The translations under genes were made by a program, and so were the position numbers. From the NCBI GenBank assembly GCA_024305745.1, contig JAHRBS010000012.1, positions 67,001 through 131,000 of the forward strand: 64,000 bases of DNA, written 5' to 3'. Origin of the DNA: Polyporus tsugae. Lineage: Eukaryota; Basidiomycota; Agaricomycetes; Polyporales; Polyporaceae. Shown in pieces: positions 21,810 through 32,940 of this stretch (within the stretch, counting starts at the first letter, position 1; each line of letters begins with the position of its first letter). The notes below the pieces were generated by a model. That model was not told the origin of the DNA. It ran no database searches and saw only the letters and a program-made list of their open reading frames with translations.

Positions 21810-22554
21810 GCTGCAGGGAGAGTCGATATGAACGGCGAGTGGGAGATGCAGAGTGTGTGGGAGGGGGTCGCACCGCCTCCCTCCCCACCTATAAATGTTC
21901 CCTGGATGGCCTTCATGCATGTCATGGGTAGTACGTAGCGAGGTTGCCGTGGACAAGAGAACTCGAGAATGTGGAAGAGAGTTCAGAATCCCTCGTCATG
22001 AGTCGCGGGAGCATCCATGCGTGAGGCCCGTCCGGCATTTGGCATGTACATCCTGGACTTTTCAACACCCCAGTGACTTCATCGATCCTCCTTATATACC
22101 ATGTTTCCTCACCGAAGATAGGTACGTGCTTCCTGGCTGTTACGAGTATTTTGACCTCTTCCCGGACTGTGATCACTGACCCCATCGTGCATTCGCAGGT
22201 CGTGATGAGCACGAACCGTGTAAGCACGTATACGTTGCAGACGTGCGGAGTACCCGTCAAGAAGGGCCGAAAACTTAGAGTGAGTACGGGCACATCCGAA
22301 GGTTCCTGCGCATGGAATGTGTCGCACACTCACGACGTACGGCTGGCCATTCTATCGCTGGAACATGTTCCGGCACATCCGCGCCGATACTCCACTGCGA
22401 CAATTACCTGCGACATATATGCTTACAAAAACGCGTCAGGGCCCCTAGTCCCATATCTTTCAAGCCAGTGAGAGACGACGTTGCGACGCGTCCTGTGCAG
22501 AAGGGTGCGCAGGTTGAGAAGAAGCGGGAGAGAGCGCTAGGATCGCAAGCCACG
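21810..22554. other. Intergenic between SDR4 and the HNH-like gene
   Basis: About 0.75 kb, a divergent promoter region. A TATA-like element of SDR4 lies at about 21889-21896. No gene recognised. Confidence 0.5.
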
Positions 22555-23818
22555 ATGATGCAAACGTCGACCCCAAAGCTGCTAAGTCCGACGCCCCTTC
22601 CGCCAAATCCCTACAGCCCAATCACCCATCCAGACTGGCACATCGCGTTCGACTCCTGCGTCACCCTCGAGCGCGGCGCCAGTTGGGCAGAGCTCTCGCA
22701 CCAACTCGCGGAAGCTTCTCCCGACGTCGTCATGTTGCAGACCAGCCCCGAGGTGGCCAGTCGGACGCTCGGGTACGCGCTGATCCACGCACCGAACGAC
22801 GGAGTCGGCCGAGACTGTGTCGCGCGTGAGATCAACAGCTCCGAGGGCGATCCGGAAATCCTTGCGGGCCTCGCGCACGTCTATATCTTTGGGCTGATCC
22901 GTATCTGTGCGTGGACTCTCTACTTGATCTGGAGCCATCGGCTACTACCAAGTACTTACGCCGCCTGAACCGACAGGGACCTACACCGATCGACGAGAGT
23001 CACTGCTTTCTCTTCGACGCGATTGCCCAAGGCGAAGACGATCAGACCACAGGGCTGACTCCGAAATGGTTGACGAAGAAGGTACGGCCGGGTGCACCCG
23101 AGACGCCGTATATATTTCGTGCAACTGAACTGATGTCCAATGCGTATAAAGCTTCTCCCTCGGGATCGCCATAGCTGCGCGCTCACAGAGAAGCTGGACA
23201 TTCCTTCCATGGAGCGGCATCCCCTCCCCCAACTGATAGCGACATGTGATGCGGGCCCCTCTCAGCTACGATGGGCGTCCTCCCCGGTTGCTGTCCTCGC
23301 TCGCCTGGCAGGGATCGGACATCCTGAACGTGCTGAACCTGGACGCGGAACACCCAGCGAATGCCTTCATGGCCGATCACGTGCTGCACAAAATGTTCGA
23401 CCAGTTGAAGCTGTGGCTGACACCCTCTTCGGTATGTCCCCCCCTCATGAATGCGGCCCATTTCTCACTGGCATAGGACGACGAGGGGAACGTGTTAGCG
23501 GACACGTACGACACTCACCTCCAGAACCCGTCCCTCGCCCCGTACATCCACCTCCGTCCCCAGGCCCGCTTCCGCCAATCTACGACCCCTGATGGCGTCG
23601 AGGTCCCCCCTCCCAGCCGGGTTCTGCTCGAGATGCACGCAGCCTGGGCCAACGTTGCGCACATATCCGGGGCAGCCCAGGTGCTCGACGACTTCTACGG
23701 GGAGGAAGGCGCGTCGCACGGGTTGTCTCTCAGCCGCTGGCAGGACATGTGCCCGAGCCCTGCTGGTGCGGATGAGTTGGTGCGTGCGCTCAAACGGGCT
23801 AAAGTTGGGGAAACGTGA
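22555..23818 (+). pseudogene. Degenerate HNH-endonuclease-type basidiomycete gene
   Basis: The pieces resemble the large basidiomycete family of HNH-domain proteins of unknown role. The N-terminal part (22555 to about 22906) contains ASRTLGYALIHAP. A second segment has YLRRLNRQGPTP (from about 22953 to 23081), and a third (23152 on) LLPRDRHSCALTEKLDI, the usual start of the HNH core. After a frame change at about 23310 follows DHVLHKMFDQLKLWLTP, then a clean 45-nt intron (23432-23476) and the C-terminal VLLEMHAAWANVAHISGA to a TGA at 23818. The His-Asn core residues of the HNH motif are not recognisable. I could not close the phase at the first junction (about 22907-22952) or across 23245-23311, so this is a decayed gene or has unusual introns. 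Confidence 0.5.
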
Positions 23819-24388
23819 ATCGTATGTCGATCGGTTATGGGCATGTACATATGATCGCACATTCGGAGGTTGTCGACGTTACACAGGGCAGAAAATGCAA
23901 TCTGTTCCCCATCCCTCAACGTTGAGAGCTCTCAGATGGCGGACAGGTTGAATTGTACTGCAGCACTCCGTGCTCGCGGCACAGCTCGGGCATGCACCTT
24001 GTTCGTGAATGCATGAAGCTTTCGTGGTGCGCCGTGCCTGGCTGTACTTACTAATAGTGTAGGACGGACCGGGATGAGACCGCTCCCATACAGCGGGACT
24101 TATTCTCGTTCCTTAGTCGTTAGGTTTCGGTACTATTCATGTGCCCATGCATATGTGCAGCTGATTCAGGCCGTCGGGCTCTTCGTCAGGTTGCCGAGAG
24201 TCAAGGTTCTCCAGAGTCCAGAGCTATAAAAGCTCGTCCAGAACCGAGTCTCCGCCAAGGTTCACAGAGTCCAAACCTCGGCTCTAAGCGAACGGGCCCC
24301 ACCTGCTTACCACTGCGCGACCCACCTCTTACCGGTCCAGCCGTCGCCACGCACTGTGTACGTATACGTGCAACACACCGGAACCTGG
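23819..24388. other. Intergenic upstream of the cupin gene
   Basis: 570 nt. A TATAAAA sequence lies near 24225-24231, about 160 nt before the cupin start. It contains imperfect GAGTCCA repeats (about 24199-24290). No gene seen. Confidence 0.45.
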
Positions 24389-24991
24389 ATGGCATCCTCT
24401 TCTGCGGCCTCGAAGAAGCCTCCCTACCTCGTCCGCACGTCCTCCCTGCCGCTCTCCGCGCTCGAGCACCGCCCGCACCCGATCGACGACGCCAACTACC
24501 GGTACCAGGTCTCGCTGGGGGACAGCACCGGGCTGACGAGGCTCGGAGTGCACTACTGTCGTCTGCCGGCGGGAGCGACGAGCACGACGCTCCACTGGCA
24601 CTCGCACGAGGACGAGTGGTTCTACGTGCTGCAGGCGGGGGAGGACGCGAGGCTGCTCGTGTGGGAGCCGAACGAGGGGGAGGCGGAGAAGGGGGAGGGT
24701 GGGGGAACACGGGCGCAGGAGGTCGTGCCGCAGGAGGAGCGGGTGCGGGCCGGGGACTTTGTCGGGTTCAAGGCGGGGGTCCGGAGGGCGCACGGATTCA
24801 AGGCGGGGGGAGAGGAGATGGTGTATCTGGTGGGAGGGAGCAGGGAGCCGCTGGACGTGTCGTATTATCCAACGGCTGGGAGGAGGCAGCTGATTGACTC
24901 GGGGGATCTTCTTGCGGGGGGGAATTGGACGGTGGAGGACAAGGATGTGAAGCCGTCTGGAAGGAAGGCGCCGCGGCCTGTCGTACAGTAG
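24389..24991 (+). CDS. Cupin-fold protein
   Basis: Single-exon gene of 200 residues. The cupin signature is visible in HWHSHEDEWFYVLQAGEDAR (about 69-88): two His and the Glu of motif 1 are the usual metal ligands. The second motif region contains DFVGFKAGVRRAHGFKAGG with the expected His. This is the compact one-domain RmlC-like barrel; members include sugar epimerases, dioxygenases and small binding proteins, so the reaction cannot be stated. The start is the ATG at 24389; the in-frame upstream extension has no ATG. A Glu/Gly-rich loop separates the two motifs. It lies in the SDR-rich segment and runs in the same direction as HAP3, 257 nt away. Confidence 0.8.
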   Translation: MASSSAASKKPPYLVRTSSLPLSALEHRPHPIDDANYRYQVSLGDSTGLTRLGVHYCRLPAGATSTTLHWHSHEDEWFYVLQAGEDARLLVWEPNEGEAEKGEGGGTRAQEVVPQEERVRAGDFVGFKAGVRRAHGFKAGGEEMVYLVGGSREPLDVSYYPTAGRRQLIDSGDLLAGGNWTVEDKDVKPSGRKAPRPVVQ

Positions 24992-25248
24992 ATACATATG
25001 CCTTGAGAACGGAAACCATACTTATTACTTAACTTACCGCTGGCTGGTTCAAGTTCAAGTTAACGTTGTGAATAGCGCTCAGCATGGACGTTACATCACG
25101 TGATGAATACACGGTCCCGCAGCGACTGTTTACAGCACAGACCTGGCAACACCGTCCTCCGAGTCCACCTCTTCCTCATCGCCCTCGAGGCCAGCGATTC
25201 GTGCCCACAACGCAGGCATATAATCCGCCCCCTTCAACCCCTTCCACC

Positions 25249-25992
25249 ATGTCCGATTTCGCACCCCCGCCCCCGCACCACAACATCGCCCCCCACATCG
25301 CGCCCGCAGCCCAAGGCGATGGCTCGGGCGTCGTCCCCCAGCCCGCAGAGGACGCACCTTCGCCCGCGCCCATCACAGAGCAGGAGGTCGGAGAGTATCG
25401 CGAGCAGGATCGCTTCCTCCCAGTGCGTCCCTTCCCGCCCTTGTTCTCTCTTCCTCCTTCGGCCGTTGCTCATCTCACCTCTGCTCTCTCCCCCCCCCCC
25501 TCTTCCCTGTTCACGCACCTCCGCCTACACGCACCTCCTGCACCTCCGATTGCCCCGGCGCCATATGGAGCAGATCGCGAACGTCTCGCGGATTATGAAG
25601 GGCTCCGTGCCGCTAACAGCCAAGATCTCGAAGGAGGCCAAGGAGTGTGTGCAGGAGTGCGTGTCCGAGTTCATCTCCTTCATCACCTCCGAGGCTGCGG
25701 AGAAGTGCCAGATGGAGAAGCGCAAGACGATCGGCGGCGAGGACATCCTCTACGCCATGGCCACCCTTGGCTTCGAGAACTACGCAGAGACGCTCAAGAT
25801 CCACCTGGCCAAGCTCAGGCAGGTGCGTTCCTTCGTCCTTTCCCTCGCGTTTTGTGCCTCTTCGTGTTTTTCCGCGGTTGAAATGATACAGGGGGGCGTA
25901 AAGCGTACTGACAACGGTTGGGCGGACTTTGTGTGCAGCATCAGGCGACCCCGGGCAACTCGCGCAATGTGGAAGGGGTTGCAGACGACTGA
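25249..25992 (+). CDS. HAP3: CCAAT-binding factor subunit HAP3 / NF-YB
   Basis: Histone-fold subunit of the heterotrimeric CCAAT-binding transcription factor. Exons 25249-25422, 25574-25822 and 25939-25992 give 158 residues. The conserved core starts across the first intron, [17 protein letters not shown], continues through [20 protein letters not shown], then [18 protein letters not shown] and [19 protein letters not shown], and ends KIHLAKLRQ. These are hallmarks of NF-YB. The N-terminal 50 residues are Pro/Ala-rich and the C terminus is very short. Introns are 151 and 116 nt. The stretch [15 protein letters not shown] departs from the usual R-A-x-P-x-N-x-K-I-A-K-D-A-K pattern but keeps the fold positions. 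Confidence 0.95.
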
Positions 25993-26507
25993 CTTCTGAG
26001 GGAAAAGGATCAATGGTGTATGCGGACTCAGGCCGGACCTCTCTTGTGTGTATTGTATTCTCTGTAGCTTTGTGTGCTTATCACTTGCTTTCTGGTCCAT
26101 GACATGTGTCCAACGTGCCTAGCATCAGACCATCCTCGGGATGCCTCCATCAGGCAAGACCGATGCTACTCACCGCCAAGGAATCGAAGGCGTCGCGCAT
26201 GGAGTACGGAATCTGTATGTGTACGGCATACATCTGGTCATGTACCGGACGACCGCTGCCCTGCAGAAGCAATCAATCCATGATGCGTGTGCGAAATGCC
26301 GGACGGGGTCTCACGTATGACCACCAGCGCGACTCGTGACGAGGACTGCTGAGCTCGTTCTTGCAGTCTCGTGTCCGCGACACGTTCACGCGCTCAACTT
26401 CTATTGCTAATATCATGGAGGGACGCACGGGAGGATATAGGGCAGCGACGGTGGGTGAGCGGGGGTGCAAAGCAGCACTTCCCATACTGCATCATCCTAC
26501 CCCTAGC
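25993..26507. other. Intergenic between HAP3 and SDR5
   Basis: 515 nt without a recognisable gene. It must contain the HAP3 3' UTR and the SDR5 promoter; no clear TATA box near SDR5. Confidence 0.5.
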
Positions 26508-28001
26508 ATGTTCAACAGAGTCGCGAGCATCCGGCCACTCGTCTCCCAGTTCAAAGTCGGCGCACGGCCGCGACGTACCCTCCCGGCCTTCTCGACCTCT
26601 CCCGCACGGCGCCACACGGCGGGCAGCGACCTCACGGCCCCACCCCCGGCGTACGGCCCCGTCGGCGTCGCCCGCGCACTCCAGGCGGGCACCACCGCGT
26701 GTACGTACGCCCCCGCCTCTCTCTGGCTTTCCTCCAGATCAGCGCGGATGGACGCTGACGCTGACGATGGTTCTGGGACCGAAACAGCGCCGACGATCTT
26801 CACGCACGAGTTCTCGCTCGCGGACCGCGTCGCGCTCGTCTCGGGCGCGGAGCGGGGCATCGGGCTCGAGATCGCGCTCGCGCTCGTCGAGGCGGGGGCG
26901 CGCGCCGTGTACTGTCTCGACCTGCCGGAGACGCCCGGGGAGGAGTGGACGAAGGTGAGCGAGTACGCGAGGGCGCTGGCGCTGGAGGGGAAGACGGGCG
27001 GGGCGGGGCGGCTCGAGTACGTGGGCGCGGACGTTACGGACCAGGTGAGTCGTCGGCGTCCGTGGAGCGTATGATGAGAATACGTAGGTGGTTCTGACCC
27101 ATGAGCTGGGCTGCGTGATTTTGTTTTGTTTTGTTTTTGTTAGGAAGCGATGTGGAAGATCGGGAAGACGATTGGGGATAGGGAGGGGAGGATGGACGTG
27201 TGCGTCGCTGCGGCGGGGATATTGAAGCCGGACAACCCGTGCTTGACCTACCCTGGGAAGCTGTTCCAGCAGGTGAGCATGCGCCCGCAATGCTCTGTTG
27301 TTCCGCGCGTGTTGAGCGTGAAACCGCCCTGTCGCAGGTCCAGGACGTGAACGTGAACGGCGTGCTCTTCACCGCGCAAGCGGCCGGGCAGCAGATGGAG
27401 CGGTTCGGGAACGGTGGAAGCATCATCATGATCGCTAGCATCAGCGGGCACGGCTCGAACAAGGTCAGTGTGTGTGCGCGGAGCTCAGCACATGGACTGA
27501 CGCGTTGTTGTGCTAGGGCCATGAGTGGGTGTCGTACAACACGTCCAAGTCAGCCGTGCTCCAGATGGCGCGCAGCATGGCGTGCGAGCTGGGCCCGCAG
27601 CGGATCCGCGTGAACACGATCAGCCCCGCCTACATCAACACAAAGTACGTGCACATCGTCTTGAGCTTACTGTATGGCGAAAGAGAATTGTATGCTGACC
27701 TAGCATATGGAATGCTGATGCCGCGTTTCAATGATATTCGAACTCGCAGGATGACGGGACAGTTCCTCGCTGAGAATCCCGAGGTGGGGGAGAAGTGGGC
27801 GGCGCTGCACCCCATCGGACACATCGGTCGCCCCGACGAGCTGCGGGGCGCGGCGGTCTGGCTGGCGAGCGACGCGAGTTCGTTCTGTAGTGGGACCGAG
27901 TGAGTACTTCTCGATGTGTGCGGGCATATGGGTTCGAGCTGACTGACTTGACCTTGGACGTCGTCAGCTTCCCGGTCGACGGGGGATACCTCGCGTGGTG
28001 A
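26508..28001 (+). CDS. Short-chain dehydrogenase/reductase, mitochondrial-type presequence (SDR5)
   Basis: Plus-strand member of the SDR set. Exons 26508-26700, 26788-27044, 27144-27272, 27338-27463, 27517-27644, 27750-27899 and 27968-28001 give 338 residues. The N-terminal ~31 residues are basic without acidic residues and end in the box FSTS (28-31). The cofactor motif reads SGAERGIG: the Asn normally found before R/x-GIG is Glu here, unlike SDR1, SDR3 and SDR4. Further motifs are [27 protein letters not shown] and the catalytic YNTSK (about 242-246); the end is FPVDGGYLAW. All donors are GT. It is inverted relative to the other copies, so the family spread by more than simple tandem duplication. 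Function is inferred only as an NAD(P)-dependent polyol/ketose-type SDR. Confidence 0.9.
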
Positions 28002-28507
28002 TCGGGCGGTGGCGAAAGGACGGTGCTGAGGGTGGCAAGTTTCTTTTCCAGTGTCTGGAGAGGGAACGGACCGCAGAGGTCCGACCCAAGTTCTTTCAGT
28101 TTCAGCTCCGTAGAAGACGGGCGTGGCAAAAACTTGAAGTCAAGAGGGACAAGCTTCGACTTGGCCGGAGCGAGATTCAGTACATTAATATTATGACAAT
28201 TGTAAGCCAATTTTGAATGGCCAATTTGACATACCTAAAAAGGAGCGCGGGTATTTGGTAAGCAGTGCAGGTGATTCTCGGCATGGGATTGGGGATTGTC
28301 CCCGACGCTCTCCTCCTGCCTGCATCACAGCGTGGCTTCAGATTCGCCCTCCTTCCTACTCAACATTACCTCGTCTATGATACGTTTGCGGGTGCTGTCA
28401 CGACCCCGTTGATCGTCCTCACTTCCACGACCAGCGAACCCTGCAGAGCACTCCCCAGCACCTTCCCCTGCTCCACACAGTGCTCTCACTCATCGCCCCC
28501 TGCCACG
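28002..28507. other. Intergenic
   Basis: About 0.5 kb. The open frame of the next gene extends in frame to 28265, but the first ATG in a plausible context is at 28508. Pyrimidine-rich sequence at about 28410-28500 looks like a fungal core promoter. Confidence 0.5.
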
Positions 28508-30118
28508 ATGGCAAGCGTGCAGTTCTCCTGGTCCGACTCCTTCCAAGCTGCTGTCTCCTCCTGTCTCCCCTGCTTCAAGCACTCTGACCCTGCCTCCGAC
28601 TCCGAGGATGCTCAGGCGCCTCGCCACCGCAATCCGGCGTTTGCACACTCGATTCCCCCACCACGCGCCCGCCTAGACGAGCTCGAGGGCCTCCTGGCCG
28701 ACGCATCCGACGACGCCGATGCGCTCTCCCTCCACACGAACCCCGGTGAGCGCAGGACGCGGAAGAAGCGGCGCAAGCAGCCCAAACACATCCGCGTCTT
28801 CGGCTTCGACCTCTTCGGCCGCCCGCCTCCCATACAGCTCCCGGAATCGGACGACGAGGACAGTGGGCAGCGGGGCAGCGGGAGCAGGAGCAGGAGCCTG
28901 AGACCGGGCGGGGGAGAGCGGATCCGAAAGATCTCGTCGTCCACGTTGGACTCGGATGCTGCGCCCCTAGACGCTTCGACGATCGAGGAGCTGAGCGCTG
29001 CGCGGCACCCGGGGGCGCTCGCGCAGGAGGGGGAGGAAAGGCGGGCGAAGGAGGAGAGGCGGCGGAAGCGGCGCGAGAGGAAGGAGCTCAAGCGGGCGGC
29101 GATGGCACGGGCGCTGGAGCTCCAGGCCAACGGCGAGGAGGACTTCGAGGGCTTCCAGGTGCGTCTACGCTCCAAACTTTGACCAGTTGTCCTCGCCCTG
29201 ACACATCTGTAGGGAAGCGGTGTTGTGTATGGGGCGACCTCGCCCTTCAGCCCCAGTGTAGGCTCTGGAACGGGCACGGTCTCCGACTCGATCACTTCCT
29301 CCCAACAAGAATTTGGACCATTCGCCCATGGCCAGCCCGTTGAACCCTTCGACCCCGACGCAGCCGAAGCTGCACGGGAAGCAGCTGAAGCCGAGGCAGA
29401 AGGGGCCGACTTTGGCGGCGAATCCTACACCTCTCGCCCACGCAAGACCAAGAGCAGGTCTTCGCACGGCACCGGCACGATGTCCACCTCGGACACCCGC
29501 TCGTCCTCGAGCCGCGGTACCGGGTCCCAGGGGTACACCCCCGCCCACCCCGGACAGGGCGTCGCCCCATACAACCACCAGTTCCTCGCGTCCCTCCAGG
29601 CCCCCACCCACATCCCGGGCATCCCTCGTCCGCCGCTCTCTCCGCTCTCGCAGGACAACGACAACGACGCCGCGCCCTCGTCCCCAGTGTCGCCGAACGT
29701 GACGGAGCGCAAGAAGCGGCGCAAGTCCAAGTCCAAGTCCAAGTCGCACGCGGCCTCGCCCTCCATCTCCACCTCCTCCCAGTCTGCCACTGCCACCACC
29801 GCGATCTCGTCCGAGCTCACCTCCCCGCCGCCCTCCGAGCTCGCGCACCCCTCCTCGGCCCCGCGCATCGTCTCGCAGGACGACTTTGAGGGTTTCCCGG
29901 GCGACTTCAGCAACGGCGATATCCCCGCTAGCGGCGGCGGCGGCGCGATGGTCGACTTGCACGCGGGCGAGGACAATGTGCAGGCTGAGGCGGAGGCGGA
30001 GGCGGCGAAGAGGACCGCGTACGTGCCTGTGGCTGGGTTCCCCAGCACGGGCTTCCGCCGGACGGAGTCGAGGACTGGCGACGCGGGCGTGTTCCTCGCG
30101 CGCCGCGGGGACGAGTAA
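28508..30118 (+). CDS. Hypothetical low-complexity protein, two exons
   Basis: Function not recognised. Exons 28508-29158 and 29213-30118, with a 54-nt intron (GTGCGT...TAG), give 518 residues. The N terminus is MASVQFSWSDSFQAAVSSCL, with a CLPCFK motif that could be lipid-modified or metal-binding (speculative). A basic block (RRTRKKRRKQPKHIRVFGFD) is followed by a charged Arg/Glu helix rich in RRAKEERRRKRRERK. The second half is Ser/Pro-rich with KSKSKSKS and ends FLARRGDE. The short acidic motif DFEGF occurs twice: EEDFEGFQ at the exon junction and QDDFEGFP near the C terminus. Such DFxGF-like repeats could be peptide motifs for a partner protein (inference). No membrane segment. Confidence 0.8.
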
Positions 30119-30938
30119 GCGTGAGCTAGGTGACGTTCACGCTCACGCTCGTGCGCAATATACGTGTGGCGCTGAGCACTTTATAACGAGCCCGATAGAT
30201 GACAATCGCTGTCAAGCTTGGAGATAAGTATCGTCTCGACGTTGATATTCGCCGTTCCGGCGTGCACCGTGACCAAAGGATTAGGATTTCCCTGCACTGC
30301 ACCTTTTTTTTTTTTTTTTTTTCCTTTCGCACTTCGTGGCACTTGTACTCACGCACATGATCATGATGATCTCTCCACACGACCTCTCACGACTATAGGC
30401 TGCTTACTCTTCTACTGTACCATTCGCTTGTATTTCTCCTCGCTGGTATTGAATATTGAGGCTCGCCATCCATCCCTAACTGTGTGATGTGCTGCGCTCT
30501 GCGAGTCCGCATCTGCAAAACAAAATAATCCCATGTCCGCACAGGGACACCGTCCCATACCCATACCCATATCCTCGTTCTATGTATACCACGTGTATGA
30601 CACCGAGGGTGCACGTATGTTGAACCGATTAGCAATGACCTGACCACGTCAGCCGACATCCAAGTATGCGTATGCGTATGCGTATTATTACACGTATGGT
30701 AGCGCGCGCCGCGACGGTATCGTGAAGGTCGTAACGAGCGCAACATCATCATCGGGAGTGAATACCGTCCGGACCCATCAGATGAAAAACAAAAAAATAG
30801 TGACGAACGAGACGGGGCTGAGGGCGAGTGTGGGACGGAGCTCATGGGCACGCCGGGAAGGCGCAAGGGAGGAAGGGGAGGAAGGGGGGAATCTCACTCT
30901 CACTCTCACAGACCCATGGCCCTGTTCTCCAAAGTCGC
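30119..30938. other. Intergenic between convergent genes, with poly(T)
   Basis: About 0.8 kb. It contains a 19-nt T run (30304-30322) and short TACGCA/TACCCA-type repeats (about 30553-30570 and 30663-30680). No gene seen. Confidence 0.6.
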
Positions 30939-32743
30939 TCAATCATTTGTCTCGTCGTTCGAGTCCAGCAAGCTGGGTAGAGAGAGAGGATTAGGCATGA
31001 GCAGGCGGACAGCAGGGAAGATTAAATGGGGGGACGCGCCTATACTGCTTCATGAGCGAGCACTCGCCACCGTTCTCGAGGTCGATGTTATACGAGTAGA
31101 AGTAGCCCTCCGATGAAAGGACCATGACCTGCGGCATCGTCCTGCGGGTCGACGGTGGTGAGCGAGGTTAGCTAGCCGCGAACTGTGGTGAGACTCGAGC
31201 ACTCACCCGCTCAACGCGGCGATACACCGCGCGCCGCTGGTCGGTAGCCGGAGGAACGCAAAGTCTCGTGAGGGCTCCCACATCTCCGTGAGCGTGTTTG
31301 GCAGGTATCCGCCGACGGAGGACGTCAGGTTCTTCGTGAGATGCAAGGACTTCCGCCGCAGTGTCGACCTAGAAGCAATTGAGTGCGGGACGGGGGTGTG
31401 AATAGAGATGTGAGGGGAGAGTTGAAAAGGAATACGCACGAAACGCTGCTACCCTTCTTCTTCTCCGCGTACGCCTCGTACCCGCCATCCAGCCCCTGCG
31501 ACCCCTCTCTGCTGTCGATAGACCCCGACGGGCTCGACGGGCTCTGCGCACCGACAGGGCCGGGCCCACCGCGGCCCTGGCCGAGTTTGAATATGTGCAC
31601 GGTGTCGTGCGCGGAGGAGACGCAGAGGAGGGAGGAGACGAGGTTGAAGTTGAGCGAGTATATGCGCGCCTCGCGCGTGCCCCTGCGGAACTGGTAGAGC
31701 TTCTCCGCGCCGGGAATGCTCCAGACGCGGATCACGGTGCCCTTGTCGGACGCGGTGGCGAGGAGCGTGCCGGCGGCATTGATGGAAAGGAAGGAGATGG
31801 GCGACTTGTGCGCCTGGATGACGTTCGCGACGGTGAGCGAGCGCGTCGAGAAGAGGAGGACGTCGCCCGTCGAGGGCGCGGGGGCGGGGGCGGGCGACGG
31901 GCTCGGCTGTTGGTGGGCCGCGGACGCCTGAGAAAGAGCAGGTGAGGGGACGGGAGATGGGTATGCGAGGTAAGAGTTGTCGGCGGAAGGGGAGAGGGCG
32001 ACGATCGCTTCGGAGGACATGGGTACTGGAACAAACGGGCGCAAGGCGGGGGAGCGCACTCACCGTTTGGGTTGGGAGTTGTCTCTATTACGTGCAGGAG
32101 CTTCATGTTCGAGATGTCGTAGATGTAGATCTCGACCTCGAGGACGATGACGAGCGTCTTGCGGTTGAGCTTGACGGCGAGAATGGAGGATGGGAAGAGG
32201 AGCTCGCAAATCATGGATTGCCTCTATATATGCGGAGTGGGTCAGAGAACTGTCCACATACCGAACAGCATGGGTGCCCAGGGAGATTCACTCAGAGCGT
32301 GCGCGTTATTCAACGCAAGGTCGCGGTACCAGAGAACGGAGCCGGAAAGGGTGTGTGCGGCGTGGAGTGTTGGGAGTTATACACACCTTTGTGTTGACGA
32401 TCTGTAGTTTCCGCGGACTAGATTGCGGTTGGTCTGCGGCGCCGACGAGGGCGAGCAAGGAAGTACAGAACAGCATCTCCACGGTCCCTCGCGCTCCATC
32501 ATCTGCTTGCGCATCCTGGCATTAACATACAATAGAGTGGTGAGACGAGGGATATACGCACTCATGGTGTACACTCGTCCGAAAGGATCACAATTGGTTA
32601 TGCTATAACCTTTCTTCGTGCCCACGGAGATGCACCTAGGAATGTCGTGAGCATCGTCCGAGAGATAGCAGCTGGAAGTGGGCGTACGTAAAGTCCTGGT
32701 TGAAGTTGGCGAAGAGAATGTTGGGGTTTACACGGTCGGCCAT
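30939..32743 (-). CDS. ATG18: Autophagy PROPPIN Atg18 (WIPI family)
   Basis: Seven-bladed WD-repeat protein that binds PI3P and PI(3,5)P2 on autophagic and vacuolar membranes. Eight exons (32743-32688, 32635-32562, 32502-32387, 32223-32064, 32007-31440, 31368-31207, 31141-31040, 30972-30939) give 423 residues. Markers: [64 protein letters not shown], the lipid-binding FRRG motif near residue 242, [16 protein letters not shown] and [15 protein letters not shown] Pro/Ala-rich insertion sits in exon 5. The last intron (30973-31039) uses a GC donor (TATAG/GCGCGT) that rejoins the conserved MKQYSLLDS end; a GT two codons upstream is a weaker alternative that would delete QYS. It shares a 197-nt divergent promoter with the E(z)-like gene. 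Confidence 0.95.
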
Positions 32744-32940
32744 GGTCGATAGAGATGACGTTCCGAGCGTCGGGAGATGGTCGTGGTCGCTGCCCAGCCG
32801 GTCACGCTGCCCGAGGGTGACAAGAGTGTGACCATGTGTGACTCTGCTCCGTCACGGGTTGCCTTGTGAACGCACGCTTCACACGTTCTGGTCCCTCTTG
32901 TTCTTCCTCTAGCTGGGCTCTCTCGCACATATCCATTCGA

